Part shown: piece by piece, positions 44,954-54,255 of the stretch
How positions within the stretch are numbered: position 1 is the first letter of the stretch
Layout: every line of letters begins with the position of its first letter
NCBI GenBank assembly: GCA_005787585.1
Contig: SYAL01000018.1
Span: 1-55,023 of the forward strand
Origin: Bacteroidota bacterium
GTDB lineage: Bacteria > Bacteroidota > Bacteroidia > B-17B0 > Aurantibacillaceae
Reading direction: 5' to 3'
DNA length: 55,023 bases
Program-made: the position numbers and the translations under genes
The notes under the pieces: generated by a model
What the model saw: the letters and a program-made list of their open reading frames with translations, nothing else
What the model was told of the DNA's origin: nothing
The model's database searches: none

Positions 44954-46291
44954 TTACCTATCAGAGGAAATGAGCCTATCAGATTTTGGTACAAAAAACA
45001 ACATAATAAAACCAGCAACAAAAAATGCGATCAGCGCCAAAATAGATGACCTAATATCCAAATACCCTTCAATAATTCCAAAAGTAAACGTTCCAATGGC
45101 TAATCCGATTTTTTCTGCAAGGTCAAAAAAGCTAAAATAAGAGGTTAAATCATTAGTTTCAGGTAGTAATTTAGAATAGGTAGATCTCGATACGGATTGA
45201 ATACCCCCCATTACTAAACCCACAACAGCAGCAGCGATATAAAACTGCCAAGGCTCATAAACGAACATAAAAACAAAAATACATAAGCTAATCCATATTA
45301 AGATTGAAATGCCGATTGTTTTAATATTTCCAATGATAGATGATATTTTTGACATCAAAAATGCTCCAGCAATTCCTAAAAATTGAATGATTAAAATACT
45401 GATTATTAAATCATCCGATTTAATTCCAATAATTTCTTTATTTGCAAAGGCAACTGCCATTACCATTATTGTTTGAACAGCCATGTTATACATAAAATAA
45501 CTACCCAAGAAGCGTCTTAAATGTAAATTACCTCTTATTTCGACAGCTACTTTTGAAAGCTCTTTAAATCCACTAAAAAAAAGGTTGTTATGCGAATTTT
45601 TTACACTTTTTTTTGTTTTTGGAAGGTAATAAAATGAATAAGTAGCAAATACAATCCACCATAAACTTACCAAAGGAAAAGCAAAATTGATTGGAATTGT
45701 TTTAGTAAATACCGTAAGGACTAAAATAATTATCAATAAGCAAGAGCTACCCAAATAACCCATCGAAAATCCTCTAGCACTAATTTTATCGTGCTCTTTG
45801 TAATCAGCAATCTCGGGTAAATAGGAATTATAATATACTAAACTTCCCCAAAATCCGATACTGCCTATAAATAATGGTAAAATAGTAATTCCTAATTCAA
45901 ATGGTGTATTTTCGATACCGTGGTTATCTGCACTAAAAAAGTATAGTAGTCCCGAGGCAATTGCTCCCATGTAGCAGAAAAACTGCATAAAAAATTTTCT
46001 TTTTCCTCCCGCATCTGCCATACCTGATAGAATGGGCGATAGTATAGCAACAATTATATATGAAAGCGAAACTAAGTAGGCATAAAATTCAGTATTTTTA
46101 AATTCCATTCCTAAAAAAGAAATGATATCGTAGGTAGTTTTTCCACTAATAGGATCTTTAATGCTTGTTTTTATCTCATAAAGAATGGGAAAAATAGCAG
46201 AGCTAATGATCAATGGATATACAGAATTAGCCCAATCGTAAAATATCCATGCATTAATTATCTTTTTGTTATCTTTTTGTATTAACTGCAT
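44954..46291 (-). CDS. MFS transporter, UMF1 (Atg22-like) family
   Basis: A 445-residue membrane protein with about 12 helices. The N-terminal IINAWIFYDWANSVYPLIISSAIFP is the hallmark of the UMF1/Atg22 branch of the major facilitator superfamily. LSGMADAGGKRKFF matches the loop 2-3 MFS motif, and GLVMGGIQSVSRSTYSKLLP in the second half is also family-specific. Fungal Atg22 exports amino acids from the vacuole; the bacterial substrate is unknown. Monocistronic, with A/T-rich gaps of about 210 and 260 bases on either side that hold no convincing gene. Confidence 0.85.
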   Translation of the reverse strand: MQLIQKDNKKIINAWIFYDWANSVYPLIISSAIFPILYEIKTSIKDPISGKTTYDIISFLGMEFKNTEFYAYLVSLSYIIVAILSPILSGMADAGGKRKFFMQFFCYMGAIASGLLYFFSADNHGIENTPFELGITILPLFIGSIGFWGSLVYYNSYLPEIADYKEHDKISARGFSMGYLGSSCLLIIILVLTVFTKTIPINFAFPLVSLWWIVFATYSFYYLPKTKKSVKNSHNNLFFSGFKELSKVAVEIRGNLHLRRFLGSYFMYNMAVQTIMVMAVAFANKEIIGIKSDDLIISILIIQFLGIAGAFLMSKISSIIGNIKTIGISILIWISLCIFVFMFVYEPWQFYIAAAVVGLVMGGIQSVSRSTYSKLLPETNDLTSYFSFFDLAEKIGLAIGTFTFGIIEGYLDIRSSILALIAFFVAGFIMLFFVPKSDRLISSDR

Positions 46292-46553
46292 GTTTTGTAT
46301 TTTAGATGTAACTAAGGTAAATTATTTTTTATCTAAATAAAATATATAAAGTAAAGTTACTTAATAAAATAAATCCGTCTGAAAAGTTTGAATTTAACTA
46401 TTGTATTTCGAAATAAAATCATATTCATAAAAAAATTCTGTAAGTGTATTTTCTATTTATTTTCAAAACCCTAAAAGTCTATTTTTTTAAACAATATTAA
46501 AATTTAAATAGGAATTTTATTGTAAATTATTGATTAAATTATATAAATTTATT

Positions 46554-48323
46554 TTAAGAAGGAGCATAAATTAACAATGAATGCTGGTCCTTTCCAAAAT
46601 TTACCAAAACATCCCCTACTATATTATAATTATTATCAAAATCATAACCTAATTTATTTAAAAAGAGCTTGAAAGAACTTGAAAAAGGATAGCGTTTATC
46701 GAGAACAAAAAATAATTGAACCTTTTTGTATGTATTATGAAATAGTTGTAAGGTTTTTACATTGCCAACTTCATTTTTTGCATCAAACCATACACTCCCT
46801 AAAGAAGGCATCTTATAATCGTATATATATGCTAAACCTAAAGCATCAGTATAGGTAAAAATATAATCATTTTTTTTAAAACCACTCATTCTAAGTATTG
46901 AATCAATTATTAAAATATTTTTTTTAAAGCTATTACCAACTAAAACCATATCATTTTTACCTACAGGTAATATTTGGTTTTGACTTATTAAATTGCCTTC
47001 GATTCTATAAGGATAATATATTAATGCAATAAAAGTTTGAGCTAAGGCAATTATGGTAATGAATAAATATATGGTCCTATTAATTTTATCATTAAAATCA
47101 TATTCAAGAATCAAATAAATAATGAGCATCCAAAATGGAATATAAAATATTACTTGTACTTGGATAGAATTGCTAGTTCCTATAACAGCAAAAACTGGCA
47201 TAAAAAAAAGAAAAAATATAAATAGTACTTGTTTTTTAAAGTCATTAGTGCTTATCGTTTTGATATTTTTATATTTTATGAAAAACATAAATATTAAAGT
47301 TAAAGCCCATAATAAATAAATAATGGTTTGTTCATATATGAATTCAGCTCCTGCAAAAAATATTTTAAATTTTATTACAATTAATAATTGAATAATAATA
47401 AATAAATAAATAAGTGAATTTTGTTTTTTTAATATTGACCATCCAATACCAACAAAACTAAAAATAATTAAAAGAAATTTTAAAGTCATTAAAGTTTTAA
47501 ATATTGAAAGAATACTTGATGAGTATACGTCTAGTATTGTATTGGTTTCATAACCATTAAAGCCGTTTATATATTCAAAAAAATCTTTATGAAATTGAAA
47601 CGCACGAAGTATTCCTTTCCAGAAAAGTAAATGAAAAAGTAAATAACCTGACGCAATTAAAATTAAACGATATAAAGAACTTAATAAAACTCTTAATTTG
47701 CTTTCAGTACTTACTAAATTGTAGAAAAAATAGAAAACAATAAAAACTGTAGGCATAAAAATTGCATTAGGAAATTTTACTAAAAAAAGTATACCACAAA
47801 AAAAACCAATAAGTAAATAAATAAATATTACTTCAAAATTTGTTAATTTCTTACTAAAATCAAATAAAAAAAATGAAGCAGAAACCATAATAAAAAATGT
47901 TGAAAACGTGTTGTAAGAGGGGGTTTGTGGCCCAAATGCATATGAAAGCAAAGCCCCAGAAATTATTAATAAATATAAAGTAAATGAATTTGTTTTATGA
48001 AATTTTATGTCGTACGTATTTCTTAAATAATAACAAGAAGAAAATGCAAAAAAAATGGCAGAAGTTAATGATAATATAAGTCTTTCAATTCTTAAATTTT
48101 GAATAGTACAATTTACAAAAGGGAATAAGTAATTTTGTATCAAATGAAAAGATGTAAAAGACATCTTAAAATTTTTAGGTATTGAGTAATTAAAAAGATA
48201 AAAACTTTCATCAGACATATCTAAGCCTTTGTTGCTTGCCCATAAAATAATGCTTAGCGAAATAATGAGGGCCACTCCCATTATTAGTTCAATCAAATAT
48301 TTAAAAAAAGTTGTTTTGTTCAC
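46554..48323 (-). CDS. Multi-pass membrane protein, GT-C glycosyltransferase-like
   Basis: A 589-residue protein with about 11-12 predicted membrane helices. The first loop has MSDESFY with Asp35, Asp38 and Glu39, reminiscent of the acidic motif in the first extracytoplasmic loop of GT-C transferases (GT39/GT83-type). A PQTPSYNTFS segment follows, and the last 160 residues form a soluble extracytoplasmic domain. It could transfer a lipid-linked sugar in the periplasm. Family assignment is by topology and motif only, so moderate. Encoded alone. Confidence 0.6.
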   Translation of the reverse strand: MNKTTFFKYLIELIMGVALIISLSIILWASNKGLDMSDESFYLFNYSIPKNFKMSFTSFHLIQNYLFPFVNCTIQNLRIERLILSLTSAIFFAFSSCYYLRNTYDIKFHKTNSFTLYLLIISGALLSYAFGPQTPSYNTFSTFFIMVSASFFLFDFSKKLTNFEVIFIYLLIGFFCGILFLVKFPNAIFMPTVFIVFYFFYNLVSTESKLRVLLSSLYRLILIASGYLLFHLLFWKGILRAFQFHKDFFEYINGFNGYETNTILDVYSSSILSIFKTLMTLKFLLIIFSFVGIGWSILKKQNSLIYLFIIIQLLIVIKFKIFFAGAEFIYEQTIIYLLWALTLIFMFFIKYKNIKTISTNDFKKQVLFIFFLFFMPVFAVIGTSNSIQVQVIFYIPFWMLIIYLILEYDFNDKINRTIYLFITIIALAQTFIALIYYPYRIEGNLISQNQILPVGKNDMVLVGNSFKKNILIIDSILRMSGFKKNDYIFTYTDALGLAYIYDYKMPSLGSVWFDAKNEVGNVKTLQLFHNTYKKVQLFFVLDKRYPFSSSFKLFLNKLGYDFDNNYNIVGDVLVNFGKDQHSLLIYAPS

Positions 48324-48420
48324 TAAAGTTAATTTATTTTAATTTTTTATTCAAAATAAATTTGAAATACTATAATTCTAAGATTTTTTTATTAATGCAT
48401 TTAATAAAAAAAATTAATAA

Positions 48421-48948
48421 TTAATTTTTATTTAAATAACCTTTAATCTCATCTAATTTAATTGAAACTGTAGCTCCATCAACAGATAAGCATGCCCCAG
48501 AAAGTCCAAAACTAGTCGAAAAATCAATTCCCATATCATTAAAGGAAATCCCTAAATCATCAAACGAAACATTAGAAAAAGTAAAGCCATCAAAACAATC
48601 CTTGGTTTCAGGATTATTTAAATATTCAACGTACGTTTCATTAATTTTTTGATTAATAATCGCAAGTAGTTCATTTTTATTTTCATTAAATAATTCTGAA
48701 TTTTTAATTACAACGTATCTATTATTAATTAATTTTAATAATTTATATGAATAGCTGTATCTTCCTCTATAATCTGCGTCACCTTTACTAACGCTTTTAA
48801 AATTTTCAAAAGTACAAGATTTTATAATTCTGGGGTCCGAACTACCTTTAATTACTTGTTCTTTTTCAGAACAAATAATAGGTTTTTGTGCCAGCAGTGA
48901 TAAGGGTATACTTATTGTTGCGATGATGATTATTAGTGTTTTTTTCAT
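48421..48948 (-). CDS. Secreted protein of unknown function
   Basis: A 175-residue protein with a clear signal peptide (MKKTLIIIIATISIPLSLLAQ). The mature part has four cysteines in two possible pairs (near residues 26 and 46, and 119 and 152) and a repetitive acidic stretch (SFDDLGISFNDMGIDFS, about 129-145). I do not recognise the family. No lipobox and no T9SS sorting domain, so it is probably periplasmic. Confidence 0.6.
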   Translation of the reverse strand: MKKTLIIIIATISIPLSLLAQKPIICSEKEQVIKGSSDPRIIKSCTFENFKSVSKGDADYRGRYSYSYKLLKLINNRYVVIKNSELFNENKNELLAIINQKINETYVEYLNNPETKDCFDGFTFSNVSFDDLGISFNDMGIDFSTSFGLSGACLSVDGATVSIKLDEIKGYLNKN

Positions 48949-49291
48949 ATGGTTTATTATTAATTTTTTTTAACCTAATTTATTATTATTAATATATTTT
49001 TTAAATTTTGTAAAATATTTGTAGAATAAATCTCGCCTCATAAATCTAAGTTAATATTTTTGTTGACTATTTTTTCCTTTCAACATCATCTTTAAATTGT
49101 TATCAAAAATAGAATAAATAAATTCTTAAAGTACAATGTTTGTTTTTAAATTTATTTTCGTTAAAATAAAATTTAAAAGTATTAAAAATTTATTATTATT
49201 TGATTATCAACTAAACCTATTTAATTTTAAATTATTGCCTTTATCAGTATTAAAAAATATTACTTAATTTAAAACCAAAGAATAAATAATA
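48949..49291. other. Divergent intergenic region, secreted protein / peptide ABC ATPase
   Basis: A 343-base A/T-rich gap between divergent genes. No ORF of note. One exact -7-like box, TATTTTTG at 49055-49062 on the plus strand, lies 229 bases before the downstream ATG. Nothing closer to the start is convincing. Confidence 0.4.
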
Positions 49292-51103
49292 ATGCAAAAT
49301 CAACTGCTTTTAGAAGTCAAAAATTTAGTTACACAATTTAAAACTGAAAATGTCTTTGTAAAAGCAGTTGACGATATTTCTTTTTCTTTACATACAGGAG
49401 AAACAATTGGGATTGTTGGCGAAAGCGGATCTGGTAAATCAGTTACCTCGCTTTCAATTATGCAACTTATACCAAATCCTCCGGGTAAAATAACTAGCGG
49501 AGAAATTATTTATTGTACAAAAAATAATCAAAAAATTAATTTAGCCAAGTTAGAATATGAAGAAATGAGTCGATTTAGAGGCAACGAAATTTCTATGATT
49601 TTTCAGGAGCCAATGACCTCTTTAAATCCAGTTATAAAATGCGGCAATCAGGTAATGGAAACCATTTTATTACATCAAAAAATTACTAAAATAGAAGCGT
49701 ACAAAAAAACAATTGAATTATTAAATGAAGTTCAATTGCCTAACCCTGAATTAATTTTTCATCGCTACCCTCATCAACTTTCTGGGGGGCAAAAACAACG
49801 TGTGATGATTGCTATGGCTATGAGTTGTAAACCAAGAATATTAATTGCCGACGAACCTACTACAGCTTTAGATGTAACTGTTCAAAAAACAATTTTGGAA
49901 TTAATGAAAAAATTGCAAAGCCAATATCAAGTAGGAATTTTATTTATTACTCACGATTTAGGTGTAATTGCTGAGCTTGCCGATAAAGTTGTAGTTATGT
50001 ATAAAGGCAAAATTGTAGAGCAGGGTACTGTATTAGAAATTTTTTCAAATCCTAAACATCCCTACACAAAAAGTTTATTAGCCTGCAAACCACCTCTTAA
50101 TTTCAGAGTAAAGCGTTTACCAGTAGTGAGTGATTTTATGACTTTTGATAATCATGGTAAAATGATTGAAGTGAAAAAGGAAGTTAGCGAAGCATTAAAA
50201 AGTGAAGTAATTACTATCGACGAGCGAGCATTGATACGAAAAGAGTTATATGCAAGAAAAAAAATTTTAGAACTAAAACACGTTAAAACCTGGTTTGATT
50301 CTAAAAAAACTTTTTTTGGTAAAACACTTGAATATATTAAAGCCATAGATGATGTAAGTTTTGATGTTTACGAAGGAGAAACATTAGGCTTAGTTGGAGA
50401 AAGTGGTTGTGGAAAAACAACGTTAGGACGAACTATTTTAAAATTAGCAAAGGCAACCGAGGGTACAATTTTATATAAAAATCAAGATATTTTAAAAATG
50501 AAAGAATCTGATTTTAGAAAATATCGACGTGATATGCAATTGATTTTTCAAGACCCATATTCTTCTCTTAATCCTCGAATAACAGTTGGAGATGCAATTG
50601 CAGAGCCAATGATAGTTCATTCCATCTATAAAAATTCGCTCGAGATAAAAAAACGAGTTATAGAATTACTAAATCGGGTGGGATTAAACGAACAGCATTA
50701 TAATCGTTATCCACATGAATTTAGTGGAGGCCAAAAACAACGTATTTGTATTGCTCGTGCTTTAGGTTTAAATCCAAAATTTATTATTTGCGATGAGTGT
50801 GTAAGTGCATTAGATGTTAGTGTTCAGGCACAAGTTTTAAATTTACTCAACGAGTTAAAACAAGAATTTAAATTCACATATATTTTTATAAGTCACGATT
50901 TAAGTGTAGTTAAATTTATGAGTGATAGAATGGTGGTCATGCAAAAAGGTAAAATTGAAGAAATTGGTGATCCAGATGAAATATATTTAAATCCAAAAAG
51001 TGAATACACTAAAAAATTAATTGATTCTATTCCAAAAGGAACCCTCGAGAATATTAAAGAAGCAATTCAAAATAAAAATAATAATCTTGCAACATCCAAT
51101 TAA
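49292..51103 (+). CDS. Fused oligopeptide/dipeptide ABC transporter ATPase (DppD-DppF type)
   Basis: A 603-residue protein carrying two complete nucleotide-binding domains in one chain, like YejF. Domain 1: GESGSGKSV, LSGGQKQRVMIAMAM, ILIADEPTTALD, ending with the peptide-transporter tail PKHPYTKSLLACKPP. Domain 2: GESGCGKTTLGRT, FSGGQKQRICIARAL, FIICDECVSALD (DECV where DEP is usual), tail PKSEYTKKLIDSIPKG. It would power uptake of peptides or nickel through permeases encoded elsewhere; no permease or binding protein is nearby. The dedA gene begins six bases after its stop. Confidence 0.9.
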   Translation: MQNQLLLEVKNLVTQFKTENVFVKAVDDISFSLHTGETIGIVGESGSGKSVTSLSIMQLIPNPPGKITSGEIIYCTKNNQKINLAKLEYEEMSRFRGNEISMIFQEPMTSLNPVIKCGNQVMETILLHQKITKIEAYKKTIELLNEVQLPNPELIFHRYPHQLSGGQKQRVMIAMAMSCKPRILIADEPTTALDVTVQKTILELMKKLQSQYQVGILFITHDLGVIAELADKVVVMYKGKIVEQGTVLEIFSNPKHPYTKSLLACKPPLNFRVKRLPVVSDFMTFDNHGKMIEVKKEVSEALKSEVITIDERALIRKELYARKKILELKHVKTWFDSKKTFFGKTLEYIKAIDDVSFDVYEGETLGLVGESGCGKTTLGRTILKLAKATEGTILYKNQDILKMKESDFRKYRRDMQLIFQDPYSSLNPRITVGDAIAEPMIVHSIYKNSLEIKKRVIELLNRVGLNEQHYNRYPHEFSGGQKQRICIARALGLNPKFIICDECVSALDVSVQAQVLNLLNELKQEFKFTYIFISHDLSVVKFMSDRMVVMQKGKIEEIGDPDEIYLNPKSEYTKKLIDSIPKGTLENIKEAIQNKNNNLATSN

Positions 51104-51109
51104 GTTTTA

Positions 51110-51739
51110 ATGTTAGAGTTTTTAAAGCAAGCCACCGATCCAAATACCATAATTCAATTAGGTGGAGTATGGTTATTATGTATAGTGATTTTTGCCGAAA
51201 CAGGATTGCTGGTTGGATTTTTTCTTCCTGGCGACAATTTAATTTTATTAGCGGGTATTTTATGTAAAGCTAAACCCGAACTAATACAACTTAATTATTT
51301 TACGTTAGTTTTTTTAATGATTATTTCAGCCGTATTAGGAAATATAAATGGATATTTGTTTGGAAGATTGGTTGGCGAAAAGTTTTATAAAAAGAAAGAT
51401 GGCTGGTTTTTTAAGCAAAGTCAAATTGAAATAACGAAAACATATTATAACAAATATGGTGGAAATTTCACTCTAATTATAGCTCGTTTTTTACCAATTG
51501 TAAGAACTTTTGCACCAATTATTGCGGGTATTATAAAAATTGATTTTTTTAAATTTATGCTATTTAATATTATTGGTGCTGTTGCTTGGATTTTTGGATT
51601 AACCGGTATTGGCTATTTTTTAGTTCAAGCTTTTCCTCAAATAGAAGATTTTCTATCTTATATTTTTATTTCGCTTATTATTTTAACCGCCGCCCCAATA
51701 ATTAGTGTGTTTTTAAAAAATAAAAATAAATCGACTTAA
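51110..51739 (+). CDS. DedA family membrane protein
   Basis: A 209-residue DedA/VTT-domain protein of the group implicated in undecaprenyl-phosphate or phospholipid flipping. Conserved features: the re-entrant FAETGLLVGFFLPGDNLILLAG and ARFLPIVRTFAPIIAG, where the Arg residues are essential in studied members. Five or six hydrophobic segments. Co-transcribed with the peptide ATPase. Its stop overlaps the convergent ribH stop by four bases (TTAA, 51736-51739). Confidence 0.88.
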   Translation: MLEFLKQATDPNTIIQLGGVWLLCIVIFAETGLLVGFFLPGDNLILLAGILCKAKPELIQLNYFTLVFLMIISAVLGNINGYLFGRLVGEKFYKKKDGWFFKQSQIEITKTYYNKYGGNFTLIIARFLPIVRTFAPIIAGIIKIDFFKFMLFNIIGAVAWIFGLTGIGYFLVQAFPQIEDFLSYIFISLIILTAAPIISVFLKNKNKST

Positions 51740-52230
51740 TGAGTAAAACTATTTCTTAAACTAAGCATTTTAATGGCGGTTATTGCTGCTTCATCTCCCT
51801 TATTTCCATGCTTGCCTCCTGCCCTATCAATAGCTTGTTGATGATTGTTAGGAGTTAATACTCCAAAAATAACAGGTTGATTGTATTTTATATTCAAATC
51901 AGTAATGCCTTTTGCCACAGCATCGCAAATAAAATCAAAATGTTTAGTTTCGCCTTGAATTATGCAACCTAAACAAATAATTGCATCTAAATCTAAAAAT
52001 TCAGCTAAATATTGTGCGCCTAATGTTAATTCGAAACTACCTGGAACTCGCTTTACAACAATATTTTTTTTTAATGCCCCGTATTTAATCAGAGTATTAA
52101 TTGCTCCCTCTTTTAGTAAATTTGTAATCTCAAAATTCCACTCAGAATAAACGATGCCAAATTTAAATGCTTTTGCATCTGGAACTGCTGTTCCCTCATG
52201 ATTTGATAAATTTTTCTTGACACTACTCAT
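51736..52230 (-). CDS. ribH: 6,7-dimethyl-8-ribityllumazine synthase
   Basis: A 164-residue lumazine synthase, the penultimate step of riboflavin biosynthesis. Signature blocks: VYSEWNFEITNLLKEGA, VPGSFELTLGAQYLA, GCIIQGETKHFDFIC with the active-site His, GVLTPNNHQQAIDRAGG and KGDEAAITAI. ATG at 52230 lies only 12 bases downstream of a strong hairpin with a T run. No other rib genes are nearby. Confidence 0.94.
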   Translation of the reverse strand: MSSVKKNLSNHEGTAVPDAKAFKFGIVYSEWNFEITNLLKEGAINTLIKYGALKKNIVVKRVPGSFELTLGAQYLAEFLDLDAIICLGCIIQGETKHFDFICDAVAKGITDLNIKYNQPVIFGVLTPNNHQQAIDRAGGKHGNKGDEAAITAIKMLSLRNSFTH

Positions 52231-52237
52231 CTTATAA

Positions 52238-52267
52238 AACTAAAAAGTCTGCTGTGAGCAGACTTTT
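52238..52267 (-). terminator. Hairpin with T run between the TPR gene and ribH
   Basis: AAAAGTCTGCT and AGCAGACTTTT form an 11-bp perfect stem with a three-base loop (52243-52267). On the minus strand the arm ends in TTTTTAG. It lies 18 bases after the TPR gene stop and 12 bases before the ribH ATG, so it is either the TPR gene terminator or part of the ribH leader. Confidence 0.7.
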
Positions 52268-52285
52268 GATTTAAATTAATGTGAA

Positions 52286-53035
52286 TTATAAATTACCCAA
52301 AGCTTTAACTTTAGCAATATCTTTTTCAATTTCAAGACCCTCGGTAGTTTTTGAAAATTCTTTTAAAATTCGTTCGTAAACTGCTAAGGCTTCAGTATAG
52401 TTAGCCTTTAGTTCGTATGCAAAGCCAGTTTTTTTTAGATAAATTGGAGTGGTAAAATTATTTTTGCTATTTTCTACTGCTTTTAAATAAAACTTTATTG
52501 CATCATCAATATTGTTCAATTCCAAAAAGCAGTCTCCTATTGCACCTAATGCAATTGAAGAAATCATTTCGTCGTTGCCACTATACTTTTGTAAAAATTC
52601 AATGGCTTGTTGAAATTTTCCAGTACGCATATAGCAAATTCCTGCATAATAGTTTGCTAAATTGCCAGTTTTAGTCATACTATACTCATCAGCAAGTTGT
52701 TCAAATCCTTTCATCGATTTTTGCCCTTCGGTTGATATTACTATTGGGCCTCCTTTTAGGGCAATGTTAAAACTATCTTTTTCGAAAAAGTTTTCTGCCC
52801 AAAAAATTTCATTAGCAACTTCTTTATCTTGTTCTGGTAAATAATATAGCTTAAAAAAACAAAATGAAGCAACCAATATTAATAAAGCGCCACCAACATA
52901 ATTGATTATTTGTTTATTTTTTTCATAAAACAATTGAATTCCTTGTAAATTTGGATCAATAGGTTTTCTTTTTTCTTCAACAATTTCTTCTACCTCGTTA
53001 ATCTCGTGAGTAGTTTCTTCATTTAAATCAGCCAT
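52286..53035 (-). CDS. Single-pass TPR membrane protein (YfgM-like)
   Basis: A 249-residue protein. An acidic cytoplasmic N-terminus (EETTHEINEVEEIVEEKRK) precedes one membrane helix at about 39-61. About 185 periplasmic residues follow, with tandem TPR motifs (ANYYAGICYMRTGKFQQAIEFLQKY, IALGAIGDCFLELNNIDDAIKFYLKA, KTGFAYELKANYTEALAVYERIL). The topology resembles YfgM, an ancillary SecYEG chaperone-network subunit. Divergent from recF. Confidence 0.8.
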   Translation of the reverse strand: MADLNEETTHEINEVEEIVEEKRKPIDPNLQGIQLFYEKNKQIINYVGGALLILVASFCFFKLYYLPEQDKEVANEIFWAENFFEKDSFNIALKGGPIVISTEGQKSMKGFEQLADEYSMTKTGNLANYYAGICYMRTGKFQQAIEFLQKYSGNDEMISSIALGAIGDCFLELNNIDDAIKFYLKAVENSKNNFTTPIYLKKTGFAYELKANYTEALAVYERILKEFSKTTEGLEIEKDIAKVKALGNL

Positions 53036-53125
53036 TTTATAATTTAAAAATTAGTGTGTGAAGATAGTATTTTTTGGCTAAAAATAGAAATTTTAAAAAA
53101 AGGTCGCAATCGGTCAAAATAAACG

Positions 53126-53133
53126 TATTTTTG
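53126..53133 (+). promoter_or_regulatory. Putative recF -7 box
   Basis: TATTTTTG, an exact TAnnTTTG match, nine bases before the recF ATG at 53143. Supports the shorter start. Confidence 0.4.
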
Positions 53134-53142
53134 TTCAAAATC

Positions 53143-54240
53143 ATGTTTTTAAGGCAATTATCCCTCATAAATTTCAAAAATTACAGTGAATTTGAAGCAA
53201 TTTTCATTAAAAAAGTAAATTGTTTTGTCGGAAATAATGGCTTAGGAAAAACTAATTTATTAGATGCCATTCATTATTTAACATTTTGTAAAAGTTATTT
53301 TAACTCGCTTGATGGTCAAAACATAAAACACGGCGAAGGTTTTTTTGTAATAAATGGTCAAATTGATAAATCTGGTGAAACGATTGAATTAACTTGTGGC
53401 CTAAAACGAAATCAAAAAAAAATATTTAAAAAAAATAAAAAAGAGTATAGCCGCTTGAGCGAACATATTGGTCAATTTCCAATTGTTATGATTTCTCCTG
53501 GTGATTCAGAATTAATAAATGGCAGCAGCGAGAATCGTCGAAAATTTATAGATACCATTATTTCTCAATATGATAAGGTATATTTAGATAAATTAATTTC
53601 ATATAATAATGTTTTAAAACAGCGAAACGCTTTATTAAAAAATTTTTTCGAAAACAGCTCTTACGATTCAGAAACAATTGAAATTTGGGATGAACAACTC
53701 ATAAGTTATGGAAACTCAATATTAGAAATTAGACTCGATTTTTTAAAAAAGTTTATTCCACTGTTTAATAAATTTTATCAATTTATAAGTGATAGCGAAG
53801 AATTAGCTTCATTAATATATTCAAATAGTGTTGGCGATAAATCTTTAAAAGTTGCTTTAATCACTTCTTTAGCAAGAGATAGGGCTGTTCAATATACCAC
53901 TATTGGGCCCCACAAAGACGATTTAGAGTTTTTATTAAATGGTTTTAGTTTAAAGAAATTTGCATCTCAGGGTCAACAAAAGTCTTTTTTATTGGCATTA
54001 AAATTAGCACAATTTGATTTTATTAAAGAACAAAAAAATATTAAGCCATTGCTTTTATTAGACGATGTTTACGATAAATTAGACGAAATAAGATTTACTA
54101 AATTATTAGAAATGGTAAGTAGCGAAAATTTTGGTCAAATTTTCATTACAGATACTCACTTAGAGCGTATAGAAAAATTATTAAATGAAAAACAAATTGA
54201 AAATAAAATTTTTATTATTTCGAATAATTACAAAAAATAA
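53143..54240 (+). CDS. recF: DNA replication and repair protein RecF
   Basis: A 365-residue SMC-like ATPase that helps load RecA at gaps. The start is placed at ATG 53143: conserved RecF begins MFLRQLSLINFKNYSEF, and the in-frame TTG at 53074 adds an unconserved basic leader. Walker A GNNGLGKTN, the FCKSYF switch, signature ASQGQQKSFLLALKLA and Walker B LLLLDDVYDKLD are intact. Length normal. The usual dnaA/dnaN neighbours are not seen. Confidence 0.93.
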   Translation: MFLRQLSLINFKNYSEFEAIFIKKVNCFVGNNGLGKTNLLDAIHYLTFCKSYFNSLDGQNIKHGEGFFVINGQIDKSGETIELTCGLKRNQKKIFKKNKKEYSRLSEHIGQFPIVMISPGDSELINGSSENRRKFIDTIISQYDKVYLDKLISYNNVLKQRNALLKNFFENSSYDSETIEIWDEQLISYGNSILEIRLDFLKKFIPLFNKFYQFISDSEELASLIYSNSVGDKSLKVALITSLARDRAVQYTTIGPHKDDLEFLLNGFSLKKFASQGQQKSFLLALKLAQFDFIKEQKNIKPLLLLDDVYDKLDEIRFTKLLEMVSSENFGQIFITDTHLERIEKLLNEKQIENKIFIISNNYKK

Positions 54241-54255
54241 ATTGAGACTTAAGAT

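Noticed and set aside
53074..53142. TTG start for recF giving 23 extra residues
   Set aside because: Conserved RecF begins at the ATG at 53143, and a promoter box lies between the two starts.
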